The notes: generated from the letters alone by a model not told the origin. A DNA stretch of 64,000 nt from Taenia hydatigena (GCA_036345935.2 JADWOT020000004.1:14275467-14339466); one strand, 5' to 3'. Shown: positions 1 to 11,549, numbered from the stretch's first letter. Made by a program: numbers and translations.

Positions 1-167
1 TTCGTTGCATGCACAACACACCTGCTGCTTAATCGCCTTCCCTGATAACACTAGCGGACATTACTCTTGGCTTTCATCGCATCATGTATTGATTAAAATT
101 AAGGAACAAATACTGTCACCATCATTATAGACACATTTTATTATAGATGTATGACTTTGGTACATTG

Positions 168-999
168 TCATTTGATGGCCTCGGGGTTAAAATGGGTACA
201 CTTGTATAAGTCTTCTATCGGCAAATTGAAGGTGATTCATACCTTCTTGGAGTTGAATAGTTCACAGCCTCCTTTAATAGGTACTCGGTAGTGGTATCTG
301 TCGCAAACTTTTAGCAATTCGTCGTATTTAATCCATCCGTAGAAATCGTCATTAATAACGTTGGGTTGCTGGTGGTATCCATCCCACCGTTCTCCGTGGC
401 GTTTATAGTAGATGTCTTCGCTAGCTACCAAAGCCTCCTCTCTGGCTTTTTTGGATTTACCGACACCGGGTCCACCGTAAATGTAGTGGACTTCTGTCTT
501 AAAGTCCCTATCTTTTGAGGGGTTAATTAAATTTATAAGTTTTCCAATCCCTCTGTGATATCGAATGTATTGCGATGGAAATAGATTGGCGATTCGGAAT
601 ATGGAACACCCCTCTTTAATCTTTCGGAACAATTCATCCAGGTCATTTCTACGCCCTTGTGATTAAGGTGTGCCGTGTTCGGTATGGTTGTCTGATACTG
701 AACAGTAAATCCTATTATTTAAGTCACTACTGTGGGCTCCTTTGATGTGCGCGGTGTTTTCCATAATGAGCTTTATTGTGCTAAAACGCAAATGAGTTTT
801 AAATGCCTAAAAAGAATTATTTCCAAACATTTTACATGAATCCTTGTAGATGATGCCTTCCGGTAGTTGCACAGACTTCTTTTCCATCGATGAAGTACTT
901 GCATTCCTCGAATCCTATTTTGCAAACGGACTTATAGTCAGCGTCACTGTAATCATGTAGAGTAAAACAAAATCTCCTTAGATTGCTATTGGTATTCAT
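168..999 (-). pseudogene. rep: Endogenous circovirus-like (CRESS-DNA) Rep pseudogene
   Basis: This is a decayed replication-initiator protein of a circular Rep-encoding ssDNA virus. Read from an ATG at 999 on the minus strand it shows, in order: HUH-endonuclease motif I (FCFTLHDY, residues about 10-17), motif II (HHLQGF, about 49-54), motif III (IYCS, with the usual following Lys replaced by Val), the linker (QGRRNDLDEL), Walker A (GGPGVGKS), Walker B (VINDDFYGW) and a motif-C-like ITFN. The gene is broken: a stop at 832-834 after motif II, a frame change between about 806 and 834, an in-frame TAA at 663-665 just before the linker, and an in-frame TGA at 237-239 before motif C. The original terminator is probably the TGA at 168-170. 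Near full length for a circovirid Rep. No capsid gene or clear origin hairpin was seen beside it. The family call rests on motif order and spacing. Confidence 0.93.
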
Positions 1000-1199
1000 G
1001 CCCAAATTCGGATTAGTACCATTTCTTGTGCACTAGTTGGGGTTACCTATACTAGCGTTTTTCCATCACACTCGCCCCTGATGACAAAGCTCCTGAAGTC
1101 ATATAGTCACCTCTGGTCCAAATGCGCATTACAAACCAGTTGTGCACATTCAAGGTCGGCACGCGATCGATTAAGCACAAACAATAAGTAGCCAATGAG

Positions 1200-2260
1200 T
1201 AAACACGCCAACGTAAGTGGATGGGTGGGTGGGTGGGGGATAAGAGAAAAAACAGAACAAAGAAAGGAATAGGGAGAAGTGAAAGACAGTGTGTCACATA
1301 TGTGTGACGGTGGCGGGTGGGTGAGATGAAATGAGAGAATAGCGAAATGAAAGTTGGTGAAGTGGAAGGTTGTAAAGTATGTATTATTTGGTGAATTGAT
1401 GTGGGGATAAGGTAAGGAAAGCTTTAAAGAGGGTGAGGCGAGAGGAGAGGAGAAGAGGGATACTCCTCATGCATTAATTCTAACAGTGTTAAAAGGAGAA
1501 AAAAGAAAGAAGATGCCTATAATGCGTGAGGAAATGTGTAAAAACGAAGGAAGGGAAAAAGAGGAAGGAAAAAGAGTGAATGATGGAATGTAGGGAAGGA
1601 AGGATGGAGGGAGGGTATGAGGTCTACTTGCGGCATCATATAAGTAGTAGTACTAGTGGTGTAGGTACATGAATGTCAATAAGAAAGAAAGAATGAAAGT
1701 AGGAATGAACGACAAGGGCGAAAGTAAAGCAAAGGCTTATCAATCACGAGGTGTTTGAAGGAAAAGAAAAGGGGAAGGTGGGCCCTCTAATACTACTACT
1801 GCCACTGGCATATGGGTAGCTGTGGAGGCGATGGTGGAAAAGTGGTAAGAGTGTATGGAAAGAATGAATGAATGAGGGTAGGTCAATTGAGGCATGTGAT
1901 GAAAGACAAAAAGCGAGAGAGAGAATGAAACATGATTAAAAGAGGTAGGAGAGAGTGACATCTACTAGTAGCCTATTAAGTAGTTGTGATGGTGGTGGTG
2001 GTGGTGGTGGTGGGTAGAAGGGGGATAAAGGTGGGACGACAAGCGCACGTGAATGGGAATGCAGAAGACGAAGCAAATGAGGGAGAAGTGGAGGGGTTAA
2101 AGGTGTGGCTGCATCAAGGGAATGTGCAGAATTAAGAAGGGAGTAGAAGTGGAAAAGGGGAAGGAATGAGCCAATGGGAGGAAAGAAGTGCTTTAGCGTT
2201 GAGAACGGGGTACTGAGGTAAGGGGAGGGTAAAATGGGGTAAAAATGATGCCGCCGAAGG
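1200..2260. repeat. Purine-rich, strand-asymmetric low-complexity tract
   Basis: The plus strand is dominated by G and A runs for about 1 kb, with (TGG)n near 1,988-2,013 and a GGGTGGGTGGGTGGGG core near 1,224-1,239 that fits a G-quadruplex. The complementary strand yields long Pro/Ser/Leu/His-rich open frames that are products of composition. No gene is supported here. Confidence 0.75.
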
Positions 2261-2299
2261 GAGCGCATTGAGACCCATTGAAGGGACATATTAGTAGGA

Positions 2300-3090
2300 T
2301 TTGTTAGCATAACCCCATAACCAGGTGGGTTTTGCAGGGACGGGCTGGTTTAGCCCCTGTGGACTCAGGTCGCCCTCGCTTTTAACTTAGGTTTCGCTCA
2401 ACCGCTACTCTGTCGGTTTCGGTGTGCAATAATCCATAACAGCGGAAAAAATCGCTTTAAAAGATGGATTTATCGCCACTTTTGCACTAAATTGACCTTT
2501 GCCTTTCGCATGGTGACCTTGACACCATCCAATAGCATCCCAGCGTGTCTAGCAACCATCGAATGACCATGAGCTTAGCAACGGAGATTCTAATGTGGGC
2601 AACAGGAGTCTTAGCAACATAAATCTATTCCATACCAAGTCACATAATCCTGCATTAATTGGTAGACACTAAAATCAATATACCTATACGGATATGCCTG
2701 TGAACTCATAGATATCGATCCAAAAGTCGATATTCGGATCAGTGGTTTGATTGATCACATTTGAGATGCAAATAACGACAAGGGCAAGTCAGCACACGTC
2801 TCGTCACAAGACAATCGATGTCCACATTTCAACAACAGTAAATTTGAGGGATCATTTCACACTTAAATAACCCATAATCAATGCCTCGGCCTGAAGATTT
2901 TCCAGCAAATGACCATATTGAATCAGGTAAATCGACCTTTTTAGGCACCCAATAAGAGCACTCACAAATTAAAAAGCTAATCAACAAATGAAAATTAGCA
3001 AATAAAATGAACAAATTAAATAATCAATATATTCCATGCTAAAGAACACCCGTGATCTTGTGCTCGAAAAACTCGGTGGTCAGAGCAATA
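2300..3090. other. No gene recognised
   Basis: Ordinary-composition DNA between the purine tract and the 104-bp tandem repeat. Open frames are short and show no recognisable motif. Confidence 0.5.
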
Positions 3091-3402
3091 AAATGGCGTT
3101 ACATGGAATTTAATTGACCCGGATCCGTACCCAGGGCTCTCTGACGACGTTCAGGGTTATTTGACACCATTTTTGTGCCTTAATTATAAATTTTTGGATC
3201 TTAAGGTTACGAAGCGTCCTTTCAGGGTAAAAATGCAAACTTCGGTGAGGTCTAAAGTCGTTTGACGTCAAATCGTTACACTGGACATTGCTTCCCTTCG
3301 GATTTTTACGGTTATGAGTTGTCCTTTTATCGTAATAAATGTCGAAGTCGGCGAGGTGCAGGGTCGTCTGACGTCATTGTGGTGTCCTGAATATTTAATA
3401 AA
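3091..3402. repeat. Tandem repeat, ~104-bp unit, 2-3 diverged copies
   Basis: Two adjacent units (about 3,195-3,298 and 3,299-3,402) share the order GGAT..TTA-GGTTA, TCCTTT, GTGAGGT or GCGAGGT, then TGACGTCA at the same offset. A weaker unit precedes them from about 3,091 (GACGACGTT..TTGACACCA). The later two units carry a TGACGTCA core. Minisatellite-like remnant; no coding evidence. Confidence 0.65.
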
Positions 3403-3818
3403 TTCAAGTTCATTTTGGCACCCTATGTATTTTTTTCGATTCTGACTCGCTCGACATGGATCATCATCCATGTAAACGGATGTTGACTATTGATAGTGGA
3501 CAGCCGGAGTGTGGAGTGGGAATTAGACCTTAAATAGTTATCACTTAGTCACAACTTATCTAAGAGAACGGATAACCATTAAGTAGATTGAAGCTTGTCA
3601 CGCGTGCTACCTGCAAAGCTTATTTAGAAAATTTCAACTTGAAGTGGGGTTATAAAATGCCACATAAAAAAGCATCACAGAAAAAACGTCGATTCCTTTT
3701 TTGACGTCTGTCTTTCAACAAAGATCACGTTCCCGCATTTGGCAGGATTGCTATTCACAAAAGGAAAACCGCATAACGCTGATGGGCACGGTCCTCGGTG
3801 AAGACGTTGATCAAGTGA

Positions 3819-4611
3819 TTGGTTGACAACCCCTCCACATCCCAATTGCCTCTACACAACATGGATAGATACATTGCTGGACAGCACGGAAGTTGGGACA
3901 AGCTGGTTAAGATGAACAAACGCAAAGCGTTACCTACAAGAGACTATTTCGACCCCGTCTCTATTCACATGACCCCACTATTAGGTCAGTGTGCTTACGA
4001 CCATGCCACAAAGTGGAACCAGGTATGGTTGAATGAAATCGGGTTGTCGAAAGAACTCAGCCTATTAGTTGCAGGAAGTGCTACATTTTATCTCAGATTA
4101 GAGAACATTGATAGCCCTCGAAAACGAAGTCAATGCATAATGCCTTTTACTCGGGGCTGTCACATTCGCAAGGAGGAAAGTAGGTCATTACTGCTGATAT
4201 ATGAGGCACAAATGTGCATTCGCGTTGGTGCTGATCCATCCAAGACACTGAATTGGTACGCTTGAGACTACCGACTGTGCTGATTTTGTGGTAGGTGAAA
4301 AGGAGTTACTGTGTCGGTATGATGTGAAAGCGCCCTGATAACCTATGCATCAATTCGGTCTTGCAGCGATTCAAATGCTAATAATGACTCAGTCTCGGCT
4401 GACCTCACTGTGCTTCGTGTTCACACACAAAACCAAAGGCTCATCAAGAGTGTGGTGTCCTGACCATGGAGTTTGGCCTCACCTGGTCGTTTTGCCGCCC
4501 TGCATTATGCGTCAGTTTTATCAAAATGGTAAATGGCAAATGGTGACAGCTGTATGCGAAGGTGGAAAGAAGATGCATAACACTAGAAAGAGGTTGAAAA
4601 GCTCAAAATAG
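3819..4611 (+). pseudogene. Unrecognised open region, possibly decayed exons
   Basis: An open frame runs to 4,265 (first ATG at 3,861, giving MDRYIAGQHGSWDKL at its start), then continues open in another frame to about 4,332 and is followed by a further open stretch from about 4,345 that begins after a possible acceptor (TTGCAG, near 4,366). Composition is protein-like, without low complexity, but no domain is recognised. The frame changes imply either short introns or a decayed gene. Low confidence that it is expressed. Confidence 0.3.
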
Positions 4612-5051
4612 GAGAGGAGAATAGTTGAAATGCGAATAAAGGAGCGAGCATGTCAGCGTTGGATCACCATTTGTAAGGTAGCCTAAGTACCACACAAGTT
4701 AGGATCCACGTAGGTCGAAATAAATGCCCCTTCTTCAGGGACCAATGCACCCCCTAATGCTCTGCCTTTCTGGAAGGTACTAGAAGCAGCAGACTAACCT
4801 TTACGAATCACTTGGACAGAATGTGAACCATATCAATGACTCAGCCATTTTGACTTGTCTATTTCAAGCCATTTACAAACAGTCCCACATTACATTACGC
4901 AAACTAACATGGCAAAATGCGAGCCAACAAAATAAAGAATTTCATCACTGCTAAACGCAATAGAGATCAAATCACCTACTTCGCCTTTTAACCAGTACAG
5001 AGTCGCTCTCTCAAGCAATTTTTATTATTTTAAGGATTAAAACTTAACAGA

Positions 5052-5480
5052 TCCATTCCAAAAGGTTACACCACTTGGAAAAGTTCTTCATTTGCGCCTG
5101 ATACACCGCATTCACTAGCCCGTCGGCACAGTAGGCGGCGGAGTGCCGTCGAAGACACCAAGGCTCTGAATGAATCGCGCCATCCTGTCCATCTCACTCG
5201 ACCCATCTCTCTCCGCATTTACAATCACCGCACTCGACGACAATGTTTGATCGGGTGCAAGAGGTTCTAAGGTGGATGTAAAATCATCCCGCAGGAGGCA
5301 CAAAGCATCCACCAAATAAATTGTGCAGTCACAGCAGTCATGCCCGTCTCGTTCTCCTGCAAACATTGTTTTTCAAAAAGCAATCTCTTACCTCTTTCAG
5401 CCGAATGAACAGAAAAGGTGCAGTCATGCATACCGACAATGCACGCGTGCGATCGGTACTTGATCACTGAAAGGTAACCG
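5052..5480 (-). pseudogene. F-box-family relic (C-terminal part) with candidate 35-nt intron
   Basis: The minus strand encodes the C-terminal half of the family found intact near 26 kb: a CCDCTIYLVDALCL stretch, then LEPLAPDQTL, then SSEMDRMARFIQSLG, each alignable to the 26-kb copy. Downstream the frame shifts, and NFSKWCNLLEWIC in another frame matches the family ending. A 35-nt GT..AG insertion at 5,357-5,391, absent from the 26- and 33-kb copies, keeps the frame open when removed. The N-terminal F-box is not found upstream. Probably a pseudogene; which copy lies closest is unclear. Confidence 0.75.
5357..5391 (-). other. Candidate 35-nt intron (GTAAGA..TTGCAG)
   Basis: On the minus strand the segment starts GTAAGA and ends TTTGCAG. 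Removing it joins GAAAGAG to GAGAACGAG and restores the family reading frame (AERGERDGHDCCDC). The 33-kb copy aligns straight across this point without the insertion. Confidence 0.5.
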
Positions 5481-5489
5481 AATCGAGAA

Positions 5490-8400
5490 TATTGGATGCT
5501 TCCATCCGTAGCGCGATTTCCTCCTCCGACATCGCGCCCCTACATTAAGATCTGACGAAATACTAAGGTGTGCAGTGTTCGGAGCTTTGTCGCAAGCAGG
5601 CTTGCACATGAAACGCTCATAGGAGTCACTTTGCTCCTCCTTCTAATATCGAATGGCTTCAGGAGCATTTTGGAGAGAGGTAGGTGAAGGCTGCGGGAAG
5701 AGTAGCAAAGAGAGACGCTTGCATTGCCAGACCTACTAGTTGATGTGATGGCGTATGAGAGTGGGTGAGTGGTACGTTGAAATGATCAACTTTTAGCCTG
5801 AATTGCTTATGCATGGGTTTACCAAGTCCGACACACCAAGAAATCCGCAAATTCACAACGCCAATTCAGGTAGAGGATCGATGATTTTGTGCTGTAAACT
5901 ATCTTCTGCTTAAAATATTACGAAAGTAGTCTGTTTTATCTGACACGGAAATCGGATGAATGAAATGTAATGAGGGAAATAAATGAAGAAATACAGGAGA
6001 AATAAGTGAGATGCTGGCATTGACGGATTGCGTGGTGGCAATGGCGAGTTCAAAATAAACTCCGCCCTTCCTAATAAAAAATTGCCAAACTTAAACGTCG
6101 CCTACCTATGACGTTCATCCACTTCCTCTTTCTTTACCTACCAAAATGCAATGATCGAACACGTAAAATTATGATTCTCCATTCGCAGTGCAAACTTGCA
6201 GCAGCAGCAGCAGCGGCAGTGGTGGTATCAACGTCACCGCCTTCTTTGCTAATAACAAGCAGCTAAGTGATCCGGAACCGAAGTATTCCTGAGTACGCCA
6301 CTGCTTATATTCGCCGACCATGTGCTATTCGAGTGACTGATACATTGCTTTAACAAATAATCCTTGGATGTGTATGGGCAACAACTTTGTTGCATCAAGG
6401 AGCCGATTCAACGTAAAATGTATCCACCAATTACGACAAAGTGAGTAATATGTCAACTCTGCAAGCCAAAGCGCTATCATGGCTCCATTTCAATACAATT
6501 TTTCAACTGCCTTCTGACTACATGAAGGTGAAGCTAATTGGAAGTACTTTGCATCAAATATTGTGTGGTGGCAAAACACTAGCGCAGTGTTCGCATCGGT
6601 TCGCTCCCTACACCAACTACATGCTGTATCACAATCGCTTGCGCAATAAGCATGCAATCGCGTACATATGAGGCTTAAAAGTAAACAAGCTGTGAAGCCT
6701 AGAAAAAAATTTAGTGACCATTTAGTGCAAAAGCTTATGGTGTTTGCTCACCTGTAGTCATCATCTTCACTTTGATCCCTCGAATGCCCAATGCTTCAGA
6801 CTGTAAAGCATATTTGAAAGAGCTCGTGCATTAGACATCACGTTTACTCCTCGAATAAAACTCTTTGTTGAGACATTTCACTTCTGCAACTTACTGTTGC
6901 CATACTTGATACACTAACATAGTATAAAGCAATAAAACAAGTTAATAGCACAGCGAAGTGACTCGTAATGTGGATGACTTGATGCATCCGCAGTTGCAAA
7001 GTAATGGTGGTGTTTGGAGCACGAGCTTCTTGGAACACGCTTCAACATCTGCACCATTGGACATAAACGAGGTCACAGTAGGGATTGACTGCTAAATCCT
7101 ACATTTTGCAATCCTCTTCATTTCTGTTGTCACTAATTCAATAGAATAACCGAGTTAACATTTTATTTTGTCCTCACACGCCTGCTTTTGCATTAGGCGT
7201 GACACTATGTCGAAACAGGAACATCTGCGTGGGCTTTAGAGGCGCGTAAATCACACATCACGACAAGGATGACGTGGGATTTGCACATGATAAAATCAAG
7301 CCGAGAGTGAGAGCTAGAGCCGGATTAGGTTACTGTTGGATCGATGCCGCCAGAACGTGCCTGTATTCTCCTTTGGTGCATCCGAATTGAGCATCTGTGA
7401 TGATGGTGAAGGCACGCCTGTGGCACGACGCAACGATGATTTGGTGCTGACTGTGTGGCTTTGTGCCAGAGGAGGCCCAAGTAACTACGCTTTGGGCGTG
7501 AGCGCGTTTCCACTAATACTGAATGATTCCCGTGGCCTCTCCGACGGCTTTGGAAAAAATTTTATTATCGTTCATTCAATCAAGCATTCCATAACCGGTT
7601 TCGATGTACCTTGCTCCGCAAAGATGGACTAATATATGGTAGTCTACTCTAGCGTCGTGAGACTTCCTTGAAGGCAAAAGAGGGCATGAAACCAAGTCGT
7701 TCTTTCGACTTCTCAATAACTTCTCATTTGCTGAATTCGCATATTTTTGTACTTTAAAGACAGATGAAGGAGACCGCAAAAAAGGGAACGAGGAGGAGGA
7801 GGGAAATGGAAGAAAGTGGTGGAAGTAAGGTTGACCTTAGTGATGTGCAAAGTCTACTATCGCTATGCAATTATTATTATTAAAAATATGTGTAAGAAAT
7901 GCACAAAGGGACGGATATGAAAACAAAGTGCAAGTGGTAAAGTTGCGTGGGCAAGGGTGTGATTAGGTAGAACCTACTAGGCTGTGGGCGCGTTCCCCTT
8001 CCCTCTTCCTCATTGGACGAGAACTGTTCTTGGTAATTGGCTGGTCATTGAGAAAAGAAGTAGAAGACAAGGTGGCGTGTGTGACGATTGAATGGTTGGG
8101 AGGGACGGAGTGAAATGGAAGCGGTGCAGGGGAGCCCGCCTTCTCGTATTAGGCATGGGCTCTCATGGGTGTGGAGGAGAATTCTAAAAATCCCTGCAAA
8201 TGTAGCCCTTTATGAACATCGTGCAGAGGATCTGGAATACTGTAGCATGGAGTTAGAGGTTTTGCCCATAAAGAATGACGGACTCGGCTAGTTGTTTGTA
8301 TTTAAATTAAACAGCATGTTGCAGCGATTTATTATAGTAATAACGATATTCAGTCCAAAAAGTTGCACGATTTTTGTCTATGCAGCTCTCAGTCTCGTCT

Positions 8401-9430
8401 GCAGTTACTTGGATGGTTATTGCACCTTCGCTGTGTGGGCTGGCCTTTGAGCCACGCTAGTAGCTTCAGACCTTTCCCACTCCGAACCCCTTTATTCTGT
8501 TCACGTATCATATCAGCTTTTAGCTTCAGGGGACTCTCAAAGACCCACAGCGGCATTCGTAGAATGCATTTTGGCATGCCTACATTCTGTAATTACACTT
8601 AAATCCTACACGTTGACACCCAGATAAAGTTAAGGGCACAGTTATGCGCTTTTGTTGCCGCCAAACGTTGGTGAAATGACTCATTAGACTCATCCGTAGA
8701 CTGGAAGTCGCACGAAAGACGTGCTGGAGAATGCAAAATACATTGGTAAGGGAAAGGCGTCCGTGCAAAGTGATCAGTTAATGAACCCATCCACAAACAC
8801 AAAAAACATTAGTATTGAGAAAGGTCACCGTGTTCAAAATTGGGAATTGCCTGTGGGAGGATGCTTTCCGATCATTTAATGAATGTGATGTGAGCAAAGT
8901 TCTACCAACTCTTCTCAAGGTAGGTAAGCAACTCAATTACGTGAATGCCGTTGTCATGGGTTCGAAGAAGAGGACTAGTGAAAATGAAGTTTGTCATAGG
9001 CTCCTCTATCTTGTCAGACGTCAAACCGACTTTGCTGGCTCCTCTAGTCAGATGGCACTGTCTTTAATAAGTGTGCAATGGGGACTGCGATCCACTAGCT
9101 GCGTTTTCTTGCAGTACGCGGCCTTGAGAAGCAAGGAATCACGTTGATCACCCACGAATTCATTTATAATGGCATTAGATGTTAGTTGGGAGGGAAGGTA
9201 TGGTGGTTGCAATGTGCCAGAAGCTACCTCGTCCTAAACGACACTGCTATAAAAGTGCTGATCCTTGACTTCTGCGGTGTCTGGACGCTTACTATAATTG
9301 TATAGTGGCTTTGTGTGCTTTTTTACCTCATGCTATAGCGACCTGATCTGGCTCACCGCATTACATCGCTTCCTCTGCTGCCATCTCAGGTACCATGAAT
9401 GGGAGTGTTGTGCAAAAATAGTGCGGTTCT
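5490..9430. other. No gene recognised
   Basis: Short open frames only (for example 6,441-6,671, 7,336-7,632 and 8,815-9,147 on plus) with no recognisable domain. A (CAG)n run lies near 6,199-6,215 and a short purine-rich patch near 7,775-7,840. Confidence 0.45.
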
Positions 9431-9436
9431 GGAAGC

Positions 9437-9612
9437 TTTTTTCTCTGACATCATGTGACCGATCAAATTTAGTGGTGAGGACATGGCCCGAGTCTGAGAG
9501 GAGGACTTTCTCTGGTTTGAGATCCATGTACACAATACGCATGGCATGAAGACACTGTAGACAACAAATAATTTCACAGGAGTAAGTCGCTCATCATCTT
9601 CAGGTGTCAGGC
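9437..9612 (-). pseudogene. Ser/Thr protein kinase catalytic-loop relic
   Basis: The minus strand encodes [20 protein letters not shown] followed by [20 protein letters not shown]. This matches the kinase order alpha-E helix, catalytic loop (Y-R-D-L-K-P-E-N) and the DFG-equivalent region, as in AGC-type kinases. Key residues are altered: the Arg before the catalytic Asp is Met, the Asn after PE is Lys, and the DFG-like motif reads KFD. The preceding LTPEDDERL fits the segment before alpha-E but lies in another frame, so a frameshift sits near 9,580. No flanking kinase exons were seen. A dead fragment. Confidence 0.75.
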
Positions 9613-9998
9613 GGGAGTAAAGAGATCGAGACTACTACCTTTGCACAGCACGTTTGTGACTGACCCATAAATTCTCAGACTACAGAGGAGTGTGAAAAGA
9701 AAGGTAGAATGATTGTGGTGCAGTTTAAGGCCCCAAGGGAATGCGGCATTCACGAACAGCACACATGAGACACATCCTCTTAGACATCAATGCTCACAAG
9801 AAATGAAGGTCACTACGAGACTTTGCGAATCAGTGGTCATTCATGTACAAGTCAATCCATGACATCAGACATCTGCCTATGGCAGCTTGAGTTAACAGCA
9901 CAATTTTTTGCTTGATGTTGACGCATGCCGTACATTTCGTTGCTGATATTTTAGCTGCTATAGCTACAGAACATAGGCTTCACTATACTGTCTACCTG

Positions 9999-10310
9999 TT
10001 TTACTTCGTTCGGCATATTTCCTTCGCCCGTTGCTTCTCTTCTTCATTCGGTTAGCAGTGGATACCTCGTGGTGTGATGAGAGAAGGCACCGTTGTAGAG
10101 GCAAAAGTCAAAGAGTGGCAAGGGAAGCAAAGGCGACGCTTCTCTACGTTACACTTGTTGAGACCAAAGCAGACGATGTTTACACGATGTCAGGTAGGTA
10201 CTGCAGTAGGTGTTTGGTGGTCGAAAGCGAGAAGGTGCTATGATTATACGTAGTGCACTACTTTACGGAACTGCAGGTTTGTTTCGAAGGCTAAACCCAT
10301 CGCCTGAGTC
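9999..10310 (+). repeat. Repeat D, copy 1 (small hydrophobic-start ORF family)
   Basis: Homologous to 24,850-25,180 over about 310 bp in the same orientation. The plus frame (10,031-10,243) begins with a hydrophobic run (LLFFIRLAV), then SWCDERRH, then YVTLVETKADDVYTMSGRYC and CLVV. The second copy preserves SWCEHRRH and, one frame over, VALVDIQADRIYRKIGGYYK with CVVV. Conservation at the protein level suggests former coding sequence, possibly a secreted or membrane-anchored small protein. The frame has no ATG at the hydrophobic start. Function unknown. Confidence 0.5.
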
Positions 10311-10384
10311 GAAACGCTTGCCTTTAGTGCACCTTTATGAGAGCTCATCCGCACATTTAATCGTTTGTTTACATAATTTAAGCC

Positions 10385-10900
10385 TGTACCACGTGCCCAC
10401 CAAATGAACACCTTCATGCAGGTATCGCAAGTATCTCTTCAACAAGCATTCTCGGATGAATCACAACCATGGGTAGGATCACCTCAGGAGCAGTAATCAG
10501 AGGCCATTTCCATTTCTTCTGTTAAGGTCGTCACGGATCATCTTGGCCACAGCATACGCTATCCTTTTATCACGTCAGGGCTTGCCATTAAGAAGCAAGG
10601 ATCATATAGGCTTGCATTTGTTTGTCGCTGCCACCATTGCACTTCGCGGGTCTTTGGTGAAGCTGAAAGTGGGTATTCTGTTAGGGCAGAATATGTACTA
10701 TCCATGTGCGGAAGCTCTGGAGACCAGCAAGCGCAGACTTCAGTGCCTGTGTAAGCAAGTCGAAGAGTTGGAAGATAAATCCAAGTGACACATTTGCGCA
10801 CAATTAAAGCACATAATTAAATATCAGTTAGCGCAAGCTTACTCATTATTTGTACATTGCAGCCAATCTCTCGGTTTCTTCAAGATTACCTGGGGCCTCC
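10385..10900. repeat. Inverted repeat E, left arm
   Basis: Reverse complement of 11,545-11,900 at roughly 85% identity by eye. Shared landmarks include CACCTTCATGCA, TCGCAAGTATCTCT, CTCAGGAGCAGTAATCA, GTTAAGGTCGTCACGG and TCAGTTAGCGCA. The left arm carries about 160 bp (near 10,610-10,780) that the right arm lacks. Read toward the right arm's plus strand, both copies encode a Cys-rich stretch (GCDS.ENAC..DTCDTCMKVF) preceded by a shared in-frame TGA. Confidence 0.8.
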
Positions 10901-11150
10901 CCGATGCTTGCCACATTTACATTCATCCACTCATTCCCACACACGTCTTGCATTAAACATAAAAACATTTTGCCGCGCTTTTACAAATCAATGCCTTAGC
11001 GACAAACGAATTGGTGGTGTATTTGGATGACAGCAAAATTTTTTCTCATTCACTGATTCGACGTCTTCCGTGAACAAGGCACGCTCATCGATCTACGGCT
11101 TACTGTGAAGTGGCGAACACAGGTTTCATGCTCCGATTTCTAGACGAAGG

Positions 11151-11549
11151 ATGGAAAAGTGTCGAGGCACAATGACTAGTTCTAGCAGCCAAACTTCCAC
11201 TTTTCTAAAGTCCTTGACCACTGGACATGATGGAATGGCAATCCCATGGAAACGGTTTTCTACAGAGCATGTGCATATTGCTTCCTTCGTTAACCCCTCT
11301 TTCGGTGTTGTCGAGGCCGTCATAAACTATGCATACACGGGTAGACTTACAATCAATGCAGGGGCTGCGACACGATTGTATCCACTAGCGCATAATCTCG
11401 GCTCCGGGTATCTCGTTTCCTGGTGTGTGGAGTTTCTAAGAGCGAGGCATTGTAAAAGCGCGGCAAAGTGCTTTTTTACGTTTAAGACGAGATGTATGTG
11501 TGTGAATGAGTTAATGAATGCGAACGTGGCGCGCGTTGAAGGGCCTTAG
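11151..11549 (+). pseudogene. BTB/POZ-domain fragment (kelch-like type)
   Basis: The frame from the ATG at 11,151 contains VVEAVINYAYTGRLTINAGA (residues about 56-75), then the ATRLYPLAHNLGSGYLVSWC and VEFLRARHC helices. These match the C-terminal half of a BTB domain (beta strand, FAYTG turn, then the helix pair ending in CxxFL). BTB proteins often act as cullin-3 substrate adaptors or transcriptional repressors. The N-terminal half is poor (TSTFLKSL may stand for the YFRAMF helix), and BACK and kelch regions are absent, so this is a truncated exon or pseudogene. It sits between the arms of inverted repeat E. Confidence 0.65.

Noticed and set aside
1030..1070. Sequence resembling a CRESS nonanucleotide (CTAGTATAGG on minus) upstream of the Rep start
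   Set aside because: Does not match the usual TAGTATTAC closely and no flanking stem was found, so no origin was called.
1052..2310. Long minus-strand ORFs rich in Pro, Ser, Leu and His
   Set aside because: Products of the purine-rich plus strand; low complexity and no domain.
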